Positions 1 to 10,085 of a stretch of DNA of 59,669 nucleotides are shown piece by piece (position 1 is the first letter of the stretch; every line of letters begins with the position of its first letter). The notes under the pieces were generated by a model that worked only from the letters and a program-made list of their open reading frames with translations, searched no databases and was not told where the DNA came from. Source of the stretch: a virus; the IMG/VR virus record IMGVR_UViG_3300030389_003133, positions 1-59,669 of that record. One strand, given 5' to 3'. The translations under genes and the position numbers were made by a program.

Positions 1-98
1 TCTTTTAAAGTACCATCTTCATTGAATAAATTACTGTTAGTTTCCTTAATTTGATTTGTTACTTCTTCTGCTCTTGCTTCTGCTTCAGCAGCTTTTTT
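1..98. repeat. Direct terminal repeat (left copy)
   Basis: Bases 1-98 are identical to 59571-59668; the match stops only at the final base of the window (c versus t). An open frame continues through the joined ends. This is what a circular or terminally redundant genome gives after assembly, and implies a unit length of 59570 bp. The short length looks like an assembler overlap rather than a biological terminal repeat (inference). Confidence 0.93.
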
Positions 99-3000
99 TA
101 ATCTACGCTCATTAAAACGCAGTATACCTTCTTTCTTTTGTTGTTTTAAATCTTCTAAGATACCTTGTGCTTGTTCTAAAGACGCTTCAGGTAGGTCTAT
201 AAATTGGTCATAAGCTAATTGAAGTTGTAGTAAATTTTGCTCGAAGTAATCTATCTCTTCGTTCCTTACTACCTTTTGTGAAGCCTCAAATATTTTTTGT
301 TCATTCTTTAATAAGTAATCAGAAATCTTTCTTACCGCTTCAGCTCTTAGCTCAGGGTCTTTAATTAAAACTGCATCCAACACTTCTTTTATGTTAGCAA
401 AAGTGACCTGTGCAATACCATCGACTCCTTTTAATCTTCTCTTTTTTGACTGTAATCTAAATGAGGATTTGTCTTTTACTATTTTGTATATCTCTGCAAG
501 AGTGTCTCTTTTCATAATAGCACGTTGCTCATCTACTATCTTCATTACTTTTTCTTGAGCTGCGATATACTGCTCAGGTTTTCTTAGATTAGTTACAGAT
601 GCAATAAGTCTATTAATTTTTGCTTGACTATATTTTTTTGATGGAGGTAAACTAGCTCTAATAAAATTCTTTAACTGTATTTTTAAGTTATTAAGATTAG
701 TTGCTCCTACGTTTTGTTGTCTGAGGTTAGCTCGTATATTACTTATCTCTTGTTGAACTTCAGGATTACCTCTATATCCAAGGCTTCTGTCAAACCCTAT
801 TTGTAATTCTTGTTGTACTTGTTCATTCTGTTCTTGGAAGATAGGATTGGCTTTTAATAATTCCTGTGCCTTTTGTCTTATCTCTGAAAAGGTTTTTATT
901 CTTTTACCTGCTTTCATTGAAAAGTCTTGGAGCTTTTGATTGACTTCATTAAAAAGTTTTGCTGCCTTCAATATACCACCCTCTACACGACTAAATTCAG
1001 TCGGCATACTTGTGGTGCCATCTACGTCATAAGTCATCGCCTCGTTGATTATATCAGCACTAAACCCTCTTCCTTTTAATACTTCACGTATAGATGCGTC
1101 TGAAAATGCGTTTTCCCTACCTATACGTACTATCTCAGAAGCAGTGTCATCAGCTCTAAACATAGTCTCAGCTAAGTTCTCAGTCAATGTATTTAGTTGT
1201 TTATCGTCAATCTTCACAGGTTTACCTGAAAGAATGTCAGCAACGGCAGTTCCTAAGAACTCATCTAGTGTGAGGTCTTGTATTTCTTGTGGTGACAAGT
1301 CCTTTGATAATTTAAAGGTCTTCTTTACAAACGTCCATACAGAGTTTATCCAATTTTTTATTTTTTCTTTTAACGATTCGTTTATTACCGTCTCTCCTTT
1401 ATTACCTATTAGAGTAGCCATAGTTTCATCTACGGCTTTGGTTACATCACCATCAAACTTTTTTAAGTTTCTTTTGTAAAGAGCAGTTTGTTTTATCAAA
1501 GCTGCACCTTTATTATATATCTCTTTGCCTTGTATTTTTAAGTTTTCTATCCATACGTGTCCCATCTCGTGTATGGCAGTATTAAATAAATCACTTTTTG
1601 ATTTATGAACTTCAGGGTTGATAAATATTTTACCCTCTTTAGTCATACCATATATTACCTGTCCGTTTTTAATGTAAGGAGTTACATCAGGACTAGCTAT
1701 CATTTTATTAAATGTTTCTTGATTTACAGAAAACTGAACAAAAGGAAAACTCTTGTTGATGAATTGTAAAAATTTACCCACATCATCCATTCCAACATAC
1801 TTGTCTATCAAGTCGTTGGTGTTCATGTTGGTATCAGTATCTTTTACCTCTGTATATTCTTCTGTAGTTATTCCTTCGTTCTCGGCATCACGGTTTATTG
1901 CGAGGAGGATTTTTTCACGAAGGCTTGACCCTTCTTGTCGTTGTTGTAGGGAGCCTTGGCGACCATCTGAAAGAATCTGTTGTCGGCTCTCCTTGCCAAT
2001 ATATCTTGAGTTGATTGCTCTTTTGTCTGAGACTTCATAAGTAATGTTTTTGTCATCTAATATATCTAATAACTTTTCAAGTTTGGCATCCTTTTGGGGG
2101 TCACTAAAATCAAAAATGTCCAACAAAGTTAATGAATTATTTGTTTCGCTCAAAGTAAATTCATCAATACCTGCTTCTTGCAGGGCTTGGAAGGTGCCTT
2201 CCGTATCTGAAACCTTGATAGTAATTTCGTCACCATTATGATTTATCGCACCGTCTGTAGTATATTCAGCAGCAATGCTAGACTCTTGTACTTCAGGTGC
2301 TAATGCAGCAGCGATAGCCGCAAACTCAGAGGCTTGTTCTAGTGTAGCGTCTTTTAAATTTACAACTGTACTTATCTCTCTTATCTTTGTACCGGCATCA
2401 TTTACATAACCTCCGATAGCTTCTTCAATTTCTACTTCTAAACCTAAGTCTTTACCTAAGTCTATTAGGCTTTGCTTATACTGTTCATATTCATTTGATG
2501 TTCTTAAATTACCTGCTTCTGTTGTAGATTCAACTGAAGTGTCAAAGAACGGTGCTACATTTACTGTTGCTCCTCTTTCTTTAGTTCTAAAATCTACTTT
2601 ACCCTCTTGTATGTTTTTCTTTCTTTGGTTTAACTCTTGTATTAAAGCAGACTTAGTAGGTCTGTTTCTTTTGGATGCTCGAATCTTTTTTATTTCTGCA
2701 TCAATCTTTTTTATTTCAGCAGCAATCTTTGCTTTACTTGGTCGTCTTTTTCGTTTTACCTCTTCTTCTGTTTCTCTTACATTAGTCCCTGCTTGAGCGT
2801 TTGCAGTTTTAGGTAGGGTCTTTACCTGTATCCTTTTCTTTGTCTTTTTCTGTGTCTTTGAAGACACTCTTCTTCTTTTTGGAGGTTTGACTCCTTTTTC
2901 TTTGAGAACCTGTTCTAAGTCTTTCGTTTCTTCTGTTATTGCTTCTCGAGTATCAGTATCAACTACTTCTTTTACAGGTAATCCGGCAGCTTTACGTTGT

Positions 3001-6000
3001 CTGTTAGACATTTTGTTTTCTGTCTTAGGATTTCTTACAGTTGTAATGTCTACCTCTTCAGTGGTTTGTATATCTCCTGCAGCATTGGTCAAATATTCTT
3101 CATTAGACAAGGTGTTGTCTTTAGAAATTTTCTGAGTAGTGAAAGTAGTTCCCTCATTATCCGTTAGTCTCATCTCTCTACTACCATCAAGATTTGTGGT
3201 GATAGTAGCATTTTTAGTTTCCCCATTAGCGTCTGTATATGTAAACGCCTGTTGTTTAACAGGGATTTGACTATCCTTTAATGTTTCTACCTCACTCTCC
3301 TGAGTGGTCTCAGGTCCTGCGGTTTGTTCGGATGATACCTCCTCATCCACCTTTTGTATATTTCCGGCTTGTTGAGCTTCATCCACGTTTTCTGCTTTTC
3401 GCTCTTGAATGGCATCTTGTTTAAATTTATCGTTAATAATATCTGTTACTTCTTGGTCATTATCTACCTGAACATTAGAGTCGTTAAACATTTCTAATGT
3501 CATGTTACCAATCTTATCTAACATTTGTTTACGTGTTAGATTCTCTCCATCTATTTTATAAGATGCAGTCACATCACTACGTATATCTGTTTCAGTTTGT
3601 TGAGACGTAGATATACCGCCAATGTTTAGATTAGTTTGTTGGTCTGTTGGTCTTAATTTTTTAGTCTCTGCTAACTCTGCCAACTCTACTTTTACTTCGC
3701 TTATCTTATTACTAAAGACGGCTTTTCTGTTTTGCGTGGCTTCTAATTCATTCTTAGCTGCCATCAACTCCATAGTCCTGTTTAAAACTTCAGGAGTTAT
3801 ATTGCCTTCTGTAGCATTCAACACATTAAGTGCATCTTGTCTCAAACCTAAGTTCAACTGTATACGCTGATTTTGTTCTTTACTTATCTGACCAAGTCTT
3901 TGCATATTATTAGCCCAATTAGAAACTCTCTTAGGACTAACACTTAATTTGTTTTTTAACTCGTTATTTAAGCCTTGTATACTGCTTAAATCGTTGGCTA
4001 TTTCTACGTTATTGTTTGCTCTCATATCAAGAGCCATATTCAATGCAGCAAATGGTGCGTTGTTACCTAAACCACCAAGTCCTTCTGCAAATATTTCCTT
4101 CCAATCAATCTTCTCTCCTGCACTAACTTGAGCCAAATACTCTCCTGTTGCTTCTGCAAGAGGGTCGTACAATACTCTTTCACCTAAAGATAAAGCGGTT
4201 CTCCTACCGTATGATGCAGTTTTACCAACCTGAAACAATCTACCTGCTAAACCGGCTGAAAGAATATCAACAATAGCAATAGGTATACCACGTTGTGCTC
4301 CTCTTTTTGCACCAAAAGCCCACACTCTATCATCTTGCAATGCAGCTTTCATCTGTTCGGGGTCCATTATATCATAATCATACTCTTTTGCTGCATCCAT
4401 TACTGCATTGGTATATTCCAATGCATATCCCGTTGCTGCAAACCCTGTTCTTAACCCCCAACTCAAACCTGTCATAGCACCTCCCGCAGTTGTTACTACA
4501 CCACCGGGACCTGTAACAAAACCTGTAGCACCGACCCCTGCACCTATTGCAGTACCTGTAGCCGCAGTCCCTGAAATAATTTTCCATCCATAAGGTAACA
4601 TTTGAGAGATACTATTTCCGGCAAAACTTAATGCAAGTTCTGCAGGATTATCACTAAATGCATCCCAAGCCTCTCTGAAACCACGGGAAGAATGCCAACG
4701 TGCCATTGCACGGCTTGTTTTACCTGTGTTTCCTGCTTCCATATAATCTACAATTGCTTGTGCTATCTGAGCAGTAGAAGCGTCATCGTCCACGTCTTCT
4801 AGTCCTAGAGCTAGTTTTAATATTTCATTACCTGCTTTTCCACGAAACCAACCTTGCTTGATTTCATTAGACATACCGCTCCAATTTTGGACTATTTCAC
4901 CTCTTAAATTTTTGTCAAATTTTGAATCTAAGTATGTTTCTGCCACTTGATAAGTGTCTGCTGCAGCTTGTTGCACATCTTTTGTTGCTTTATATGATGT
5001 TAATATAGCATCTTTAAGTTCTGCTGCTTCTGCGTTTTGGGGAGTATAATTAGGTAACTGTTCTATGTTAACACCAAACTCAGATAATGATTTAGTAAGT
5101 AATTCGTTTTGAATATACTTAGATGACATATTTTGACGCACTGATTCTTGTGCAATCTTCTGATATTTTTTGTCTATGTAAACATCAAAGTCTTCTCGTA
5201 TCTCTTGTATTTGGTCATCAGTATAGATGGGAGACAAATCGGCTTCGACTTTTTTTTCTTCTTCAAGAATATCTAGTATATCGTTTCTTAAAAAACCATC
5301 GCTTCCGTACAAATCACTATAAAGTTCTTTCTCCTCATCAGTTAAAAATTTTAATTCTCTTGCTCGAGTATCAGAACCACTACGTGCTGCTTCAATAAAA
5401 TCTATCTTGTCTCTTACTCTTTCATACTCTGTGAACTGTTCTTTTATTGCTAAATAGTCTTGACCTCTATCTTTAAAAAACCTATCTGCTTCGACTTCAA
5501 CGTTGTTTATTTCTTTCCAAGAACCTTCAGCAAACAACTCTGCTTGTTCACGGTCTTTAAAACCACTAAACACCTCGCCTCTTTTTTTAGCTTCTTCATA
5601 GGCTTCCATACCATCAAGCTCTACCCAATAATCCGGGTCATTAGTTTGTATGTTTGGGTTTATAGGGAATAACGTGGGATAAACTACTTCTTTTCCGTCA
5701 ATGTTTGCAGATTGAAATAATACAGTAGACTCTTCTCCATTAAGTATACGTGGTGTTGAACGAAGATTTTGAGCTCTTACAACATTTTGCATATAATCGC
5801 TATCAACAAGCTCTCTTTGTTCTTGTGGGGTTTGTGCATATTTAGCAACAAAGTTTCTTAATTTTTCTGCTTCTGATTCATCACCTGCATCAGTAAAGGC
5901 ATCTAGGTCTATGTATTCGGTCTTTACTCCATCCTCTGTATTTATAGAAACTTCTACACCATCAAACTCTTTGTCTATATCTTTTTGGTCAACACCGCCT

Positions 6001-6770
6001 ATATAACTAAAAAACCTCTTCAGTTTGCCTCCCGATTGTCTGACGGTAAAACCATACTTACCAAGTAAGCCACTTAAATATTTCGCACTTACATCCTCGT
6101 CATCATTAGCAAGAACATCACTTGTAATAGTTGCTAAATCGTTTTGAAAAGTTGGGGACTTGTTTATATCAAGATTGTCCTGTCTTTCTTTCAGATATAG
6201 CTCCTTCTTAATTTCATCCTCCTCTGCAGTCATTACATCTAAGTCTGCTTGTGCAGCAGCTACTTGCTCTTTTGTGTATGCTATATCGGCATCTCTTTGT
6301 AACAAAGCATTCTGATACAAAGGGTCTTTTTCAATCAGACTTTGTTTAATCATCATCTCCGAACCCTTTTCAGTATAGTTGCCACTAAACTCTTGGTTTA
6401 ATTTTCTTAATGCCAAACTAGCAGGGTCAATATATCCTGCAGCTCGAGTGTCTCTGCCTTGAATATTGTTGGGGTCTATTGTTTCTAAATAAGCGAAGTC
6501 ATCAACTTTGAATGATTCCGATGAAGTATCCTCTGATGGTAACTCCCCATCGTCTTTTTTTTTTACCGTTCCCACGGCTTGTAAAAAGTCAACCACACTT
6601 ACCTCGTTTTTGTAAGAAGGGTCTATTGAACCCATGTATTCATATATCTGAGCAGCAAATTGTTGTTGCCCCATATTTTCCACAAAAGAATCAAAGGTAA
6701 CGTCAGTCGAGTAAGTCTCGTCTTGTGATACCATATAATCATATAACTGTCTTAAATATTCTTCGTTCAT
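1..6770 (-). CDS. Giant internal virion protein with metallopeptidase motif (N-terminal 2,256 codons; continues at 59570)
   Basis: The ATG at 6770 starts MNEEYLRQLYDY and the frame stays open to base 1, then continues in frame from 59570 down to the stop at 57095, about 3,081 residues in total. It follows two other internal-protein-like genes, the position of the large T7 gp16-type ejection protein. A glycine/alanine-rich hydrophobic stretch lies near 4380-4560. A very basic Lys/Arg-rich linker lies near 2640-2900. A zincin motif HEMGH (codons at 1557-1571, residues 1734-1738) is followed by long charged helices. A protease or peptidoglycan-acting role at DNA entry is inference. One 16-bp GTGTC palindrome lies inside, at 2852. 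Annotation pipelines will split this gene at the contig ends. Confidence 0.88.
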   Translation of the reverse strand, partial: MNEEYLRQLYDYMVSQDETYSTDVTFDSFVENMGQQQFAAQIYEYMGSIDPSYKNEVSVVDFLQAVGTVKKKDDGELPSEDTSSESFKVDDFAYLETIDPNNIQGRDTRAAGYIDPASLALRKLNQEFSGNYTEKGSEMMIKQSLIEKDPLYQNALLQRDADIAYTKEQVAAAQADLDVMTAEEDEIKKELYLKERQDNLDINKSPTFQNDLATITSDVLANDDEDVSAKYLSGLLGKYGFTVRQSGGKLKRFFSYIGGVDQKDIDKEFDGVEVSINTEDGVKTEYIDLDAFTDAGDESEAEKLRNFVAKYAQTPQEQRELVDSDYMQNVVRAQNLRSTPRILNGEESTVLFQSANIDGKEVVYPTLFPINPNIQTNDPDYWVELDGMEAYEEAKKRGEVFSGFKDREQAELFAEGSWKEINNVEVEADRFFKDRGQDYLAIKEQFTEYERVRDKIDFIEAARSGSDTRARELKFLTDEEKELYSDLYGSDGFLRNDILDILEEEKKVEADLSPIYTDDQIQEIREDFDVYIDKKYQKIAQESVRQNMSSKYIQNELLTKSLSEFGVNIEQLPNYTPQNAEAAELKDAILTSYKATKDVQQAAADTYQVAETYLDSKFDKNLRGEIVQNWSGMSNEIKQGWFRGKAGNEILKLALGLEDVDDDASTAQIAQAIVDYMEAGNTGKTSRAMARWHSSRGFREAWDAFSDNPAELALSFAGNSISQMLPYGWKIISGTAATGTAIGAGVGATGFVTGPGGVVTTAGGAMTGLSWGLRTGFAATGYALEYTNAVMDAAKEYDYDIMDPEQMKAALQDDRVWAFGAKRGAQRGIPIAIVDILSAGLAGRLFQVGKTASYGRRTALSLGERVLYDPLAEATGEYLAQVSAGEKIDWKEIFAEGLGGLGNNAPFAALNMALDMRANNNVEIANDLSSIQGLNNELKNKLSVSPKRVSNWANNMQRLGQISKEQNQRIQLNLGLRQDALNVLNATEGNITPEVLNRTMELMAAKNELEATQNRKAVFSNKISEVKVELAELAETKKLRPTDQQTNLNIGGISTSQQTETDIRSDVTASYKIDGENLTRKQMLDKIGNMTLEMFNDSNVQVDNDQEVTDIINDKFKQDAIQERKAENVDEAQQAGNIQKVDEEVSSEQTAGPETTQESEVETLKDSQIPVKQQAFTYTDANGETKNATITTNLDGSREMRLTDNEGTTFTTQKISKDNTLSNEEYLTNAAGDIQTTEEVDITTVRNPKTENKMSNRQRKAAGLPVKEVVDTDTREAITEETKDLEQVLKEKGVKPPKRRRVSSKTQKKTKKRIQVKTLPKTANAQAGTNVRETEEEVKRKRRPSKAKIAAEIKKIDAEIKKIRASKRNRPTKSALIQELNQRKKNIQEGKVDFRTKERGATVNVAPFFDTSVESTTEAGNLRTSNEYEQYKQSLIDLGKDLGLEVEIEEAIGGYVNDAGTKIREISTVVNLKDATLEQASEFAAIAAALAPEVQESSIAAEYTTDGAINHNGDEITIKVSDTEGTFQALQEAGIDEFTLSETNNSLTLLDIFDFSDPQKDAKLEKLLDILDDKNITYEVSDKRAINSRYIGKESRQQILSDGRQGSLQQRQEGSSLREKILLAINRDAENEGITTEEYTEVKDTDTNMNTNDLIDKYVGMDDVGKFLQFINKSFPFVQFSVNQETFNKMIASPDVTPYIKNGQVIYGMTKEGKIFINPEVHKSKSDLFNTAIHEMGHVWIENLKIQGKEIYNKGAALIKQTALYKRNLKKFDGDVTKAVDETMATLIGNKGETVINESLKEKIKNWINSVWTFVKKTFKLSKDLSPQEIQDLTLDEFLGTAVADILSGKPVKIDDKQLNTLTENLAETMFRADDTASEIVRIGRENAFSDASIREVLKGRGFSADIINEAMTYDVDGTTSMPTEFSRVEGGILKAAKLFNEVNQKLQDFSMKAGKRIKTFSEIRQKAQELLKANPIFQEQNEQVQQELQIGFDRSLGYRGNPEVQQEISNIRANLRQQNVGATNLNNLKIQLKNFIRASLPPSKKYSQAKINRLIASVTNLRKPEQYIAAQEKVMKIVDEQRAIMKRDTLAEIYKIVKDKSSFRLQSKKRRLKGVDGIAQVTFANIKEVLDAVLIKDPELRAEAVRKISDYLLKNEQKIFEASQKVVRNEEIDYFEQNLLQLQLAYDQFIDLPEASLEQAQGILEDLKQQKKEGILRFNERRLKKAAEAEARAEEVTNQIKETNSNLFNEDGTLK
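2852..2867. repeat. GTGTC palindrome copy, in giant gene
   Basis: GTGTCTTTGAAGACAC. On the coding (minus) strand it reads V-S-S-K-T inside the basic linker of the giant protein. Confidence 0.95.
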
Positions 6771-6780
6771 AAGACTTTAT

Positions 6781-8733
6781 TTATTGTGGTCTAGGTGGTG
6801 GATTATTTGGTGGGGGTGTGTTTTGATTTGTTTGATTTGTTTGAGCTTCTTTACGTCTACCAAAATCATCTGTATACCTGTTTTTTGCATCTTCATCTAA
6901 TAAAAAGTTTTGTTGGTTGAATGACAGATTGACCAAGAACTCTTTAACTTTTTCTAACTCCTCTTTTGCTTTAGTTGCATTTGATAAATCAATATCAAAT
7001 CTCTTTCTCGGAGTACCTGTTTCGTTATTAGCAGGAACCGTAACAACCAATCCCATTCCTACATTAAAGTCTCTAACTGAAACTTTTTCTAATCCCGGTA
7101 ACGCAGAAATTTGTTTTTTCAATTCTGACTCAGCCGCTTCTTCTTGCTCTTCGCTAATGGCAGCACCCGCATTTTTTGTAAGTGTTACTAGGTCAAACTT
7201 AGCACCTTCGTTTTGCTTAAAGGCTTCTTCAAATGGTAGTTTAACTTCTCCTTGACCTTTGGATGAGAAGGCATAATCTGTTCCTTTCAACAATGGTTTA
7301 TCGAAATTGACATTACCTCTACTAATTACTTCGTTAATATCAGCAATTTTATTTTTATCAGGCAACGCAAAGTTCATACCCGACTCAACAAAGGCTCTTT
7401 GGTCTTGTCCGAACAATATAGTTTCAGAATCTCTTCCGTCGTTGAAATCAATTATTATTCCTTCACCATCATCTGACAACCTTATCTCTCCCACGTTTGG
7501 ATTAAATCCTCGTAAAGCATTTGCTGCTGCTAATTTTTCTTCTTTAGTTCCATAGTATAATTTAGCAAAATTGTTAACTACACTTACTTGTAGGTCTTCA
7601 GAATCTCCTCTCGCTTGATTTGACGTTGGTTCAAATGGTGTAGAACCTGCAGATTTAGTAGTTCTCTTTTGGTCTATTCTTGCACGAATAGCCATTTTTA
7701 CAGTATTTTTTACATCTTCTTCTTGTTGTTTTGTAAACACAGGAGTACCTGCTATAACACCCTCTACAATTGTACCGTCTTTCAATTTTACTTCTTCCCT
7801 TGCTAGAAATATTAAATTACCGTCCGCAGGTTGATTTTCAAATTCTTCTTGATTATAAGTAAATGTATAGGCTTTTCCGTTGGGTGCTTTTTTACCTCTA
7901 TCAGTCAAAACAGAAGATACTTTATTTTTGTTGCCTAAAACAATATCTGCTTCAGCATCTTCCCATTCATTATAAGTTGCTACAAATGCTTTTTCCTCAT
8001 CGGTATAATTACCCTTCATGGCATTTACCTCTGTAACAATAGTATTAAGTTGACCTTCATTAGCTCTAAAAACTGTAGAGTTTTCTATTTCACCTAAACT
8101 ATCCGCAGAAGCGTCTGCAAAGCCATTAAGGTCAAACCTGTCATATTTTTGTTTTAGCCTACTTCTAAGCTCCGGCACTGTAGCAAAATCGCTTGGGTTA
8201 CTAGATATATCACCGGTGCTGCTATCTCTTTTTCCAATACTTACCACACCATTAGTAGGATTTATATATGCACCTACGTTTCTTAAATTAGCAAGACCTT
8301 CAGTTTGTTCCATTTCCCAAACTTCTCTAAACGAAGACTCATCCCCATCCCATCTCTTCATTTTTTCTGTATATTCTGCTTGGTATTCTTTGGCAAGGTC
8401 AAACATTTGAGTTGTTCCACTTGTATTGTTTTGACGATTACGAGTGTAATCACGTAAAGATAACTCACCTGTTTGAAGTAGTCTATCTTGCAAAAGCCTA
8501 TACTCCTGCATTCCGTTACTATAATCACCTATGAAAGTATTACCTGCATCGTAGTCTCCGGTTGGAGCATTTGAAAGTTGTTCACCAAACTTTCTTGAGC
8601 GTTCAGCGATTGCTGCTTTTTCGTTTTCACGAGCAATAGTCTCTGCCTTGAGCATATCGGTAACTCCCTTACCAACTTCTGCCCAATTGATTTGGTCTTT
8701 AACGTCTCTTTCTACATACTTAAAATAAGTCAT
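6781..8733 (-). CDS. Internal virion protein, gp15-like position (650 aa)
   Basis: No family is recognised with certainty. The protein is charged, mostly helical in appearance, without signal peptide or membrane segment, with a Q/N/P-rich C-terminal tail. It lies 10 nt upstream of the giant gene and 3 nt after the 304-aa gene. In podoviruses the three consecutive internal core proteins (T7 gp14, gp15, gp16) have this order and size trend, so an ejectosome role is inferred from position. Confidence 0.6.
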   Translation of the reverse strand: MTYFKYVERDVKDQINWAEVGKGVTDMLKAETIARENEKAAIAERSRKFGEQLSNAPTGDYDAGNTFIGDYSNGMQEYRLLQDRLLQTGELSLRDYTRNRQNNTSGTTQMFDLAKEYQAEYTEKMKRWDGDESSFREVWEMEQTEGLANLRNVGAYINPTNGVVSIGKRDSSTGDISSNPSDFATVPELRSRLKQKYDRFDLNGFADASADSLGEIENSTVFRANEGQLNTIVTEVNAMKGNYTDEEKAFVATYNEWEDAEADIVLGNKNKVSSVLTDRGKKAPNGKAYTFTYNQEEFENQPADGNLIFLAREEVKLKDGTIVEGVIAGTPVFTKQQEEDVKNTVKMAIRARIDQKRTTKSAGSTPFEPTSNQARGDSEDLQVSVVNNFAKLYYGTKEEKLAAANALRGFNPNVGEIRLSDDGEGIIIDFNDGRDSETILFGQDQRAFVESGMNFALPDKNKIADINEVISRGNVNFDKPLLKGTDYAFSSKGQGEVKLPFEEAFKQNEGAKFDLVTLTKNAGAAISEEQEEAAESELKKQISALPGLEKVSVRDFNVGMGLVVTVPANNETGTPRKRFDIDLSNATKAKEELEKVKEFLVNLSFNQQNFLLDEDAKNRYTDDFGRRKEAQTNQTNQNTPPPNNPPPRPQ

Positions 8734-8736
8734 AGA

Positions 8737-9651
8737 TTATTGATTTGGTTGATTCATCATTTGTTGAAACATCATGAATTGTTTCATCATTTCAGGGTCC
8801 ATAGGTGCTGAACCATATTGCATACCAAAAGGATTTGCGACTCCTTGTGGCTTCAATCTATCATAAGCAGTTTTAAATTGTTCACTGCCAAAAGTCTTAT
8901 TAAATTGGTCTGTAGTTAATCCTCTTTTAAATGCTTTAAATTCTTTCCTACTAAGGTCCTGTACTGCTTTGGGATTAAAGTTTGAAGTTGCCCCTTCAGG
9001 AACTGCCCCAAGACCATCAAAGGGACCCATTTCTTTCAATTGCTCATCAGTAAATTGTAACTCACCAAATGCTTTTCGTTGTGCACCAATATTTTGTGAA
9101 AAGAGAGGTACCAATGACAAACCTTGTTGAACTGCTGCACCGGCACTTTGTATACCTTGTTGAATGGCTTGTTGTCGTTGTTTCTCGGCATCGGCTGCTG
9201 CCTGTTGTGCTCCTGCTACTTCCTGTAAGTCTAACTGAACACCTAAATCTCTAAGCCTAGATTCTTCCTTAGCCACTAACTCTTCTATTCTGTTTAACTC
9301 TTGCTCTTGTGCCGCTCTTACTTGTCTTTGACCTGCTTGAGTTGCTAATTGTATTCTACCTGCAGTTGCTGCAGCACCTCTAGCATCACCCTCAACACCT
9401 GCTTGAGTAGCACCTTTAGCTTGAACTAAAACGTTTTCACGTTCAATATCATATATTTCTTTGTTAATACCTAAATCTTCCATAGTATTAACTTCAAGTT
9501 TTCTACGAGCTTCTGCCATTTTTCTTCTAGCCTCTCGTTCCGCTTGTTCTTGTTTTCGTTTTGCTGCACCTGCTTGTGCAAAAGAAGCACCTGCAGTTCC
9601 CGCAGAAATAGCTAAACTTGCACCTACCGCTATAGTTGTGAACGCTGCCAT
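8737..9651 (-). CDS. Internal virion protein, gp14-like (304 aa)
   Basis: The N-terminus is small-residue and hydrophobic (residues 3-28, A/G/S-rich), followed at once by a long alanine/glutamine/glutamate-rich coiled coil (about 30-180) and a Met/Gln/Pro-rich tail. This composition is typical of small internal virion proteins of podoviruses (T7 gp14 type), where the hydrophobic segment inserts in the outer membrane. It is first of a three-gene module with the 650-aa and giant proteins. The start codon lies 2 nt from the stop of the upstream acetyltransferase gene. Confidence 0.6.
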   Translation of the reverse strand: MAAFTTIAVGASLAISAGTAGASFAQAGAAKRKQEQAEREARRKMAEARRKLEVNTMEDLGINKEIYDIERENVLVQAKGATQAGVEGDARGAAATAGRIQLATQAGQRQVRAAQEQELNRIEELVAKEESRLRDLGVQLDLQEVAGAQQAAADAEKQRQQAIQQGIQSAGAAVQQGLSLVPLFSQNIGAQRKAFGELQFTDEQLKEMGPFDGLGAVPEGATSNFNPKAVQDLSRKEFKAFKRGLTTDQFNKTFGSEQFKTAYDRLKPQGVANPFGMQYGSAPMDPEMMKQFMMFQQMMNQPNQ

Positions 9652-9652
9652 A

Positions 9653-10063
9653 TTATAATTTTTTTATTAGTTCAGAGTTATAAACATCACCTTTTATAAA
9701 CCCGAGTGTTTGGTATAGTTCTATCAAAGATTTACTTTTTATCAGTGCATATAAATATTTATGCCCTGTGTTCCTTGCTAATTTTTCTAAACTATCTATA
9801 AGCCATTTTAACGCATTTTGTCGATGAGGTTTTTTGCGATATGTCTTTGAAGACACAATCCAATCTACCCAAGCAACACCTGAATTGGTTGTATAAATGA
9901 AACCTGCACATATTGGTTCGTCTCCATCTAATATCATATACCCACCTGTACCGTTCTCCGGTAAAAAATCTTTTTGCGGTGGATTCCAATTCCAATCATT
10001 CCACCATCCAACGAGGATGGTATCATAATCATCGTCTTTTAATGGTCTTATATTTAATTCCAT
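9653..10063 (-). CDS. GNAT-family acetyltransferase (136 aa)
   Basis: GNAT fold by sequence: N-terminal beta strand NIRPLKDDDYD, a central strand GGYMILDGDEPICAGFIY, a motif-A-like region (VDWIVSSKTYRKKPHRQNA, where the usual Q/R-x-x-G-x-G/A is replaced by a basic segment), and a C-terminal LYQTLGFIKG matching the family's 'y.klGF' signature. The acceptor is unknown. It lies between tail and internal-protein genes, so it could modify a virion or host protein (inference). It carries one GTGTC palindrome with a single mismatch. A TATCTTTG box ends 8 nt before the ATG. Confidence 0.72.
   Translation of the reverse strand: MELNIRPLKDDDYDTILVGWWNDWNWNPPQKDFLPENGTGGYMILDGDEPICAGFIYTTNSGVAWVDWIVSSKTYRKKPHRQNALKWLIDSLEKLARNTGHKYLYALIKSKSLIELYQTLGFIKGDVYNSELIKKL
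9841..9856. repeat. GTGTC palindrome copy, one mismatch
   Basis: ATGTCTTTGAAGACAC; only the first base departs from the consensus. It reads V-S-S-K-T on the coding strand of the acetyltransferase gene. Confidence 0.85.
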
Positions 10064-10070
10064 TTATCTA

Positions 10071-10078
10071 CAAAGATA
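10071..10078 (-). promoter_or_regulatory. Late promoter -7 box (TATCTTTG)
   Basis: The minus strand reads TATCTTTGTAGATAA directly before the ATG at 10063, so initiation would give an almost leaderless transcript. It matches Bacteroidota TAnnTTTG; no clear -33 TTTG is seen. Confidence 0.5.
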
Positions 10079-10085
10079 ATAAAAT

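Noticed and set aside
1045-6700. Plus-strand open frames of 60-144 codons in the first 6.7 kb
   Set aside because: They are antisense to the continuous giant minus-strand gene and lack coding character.
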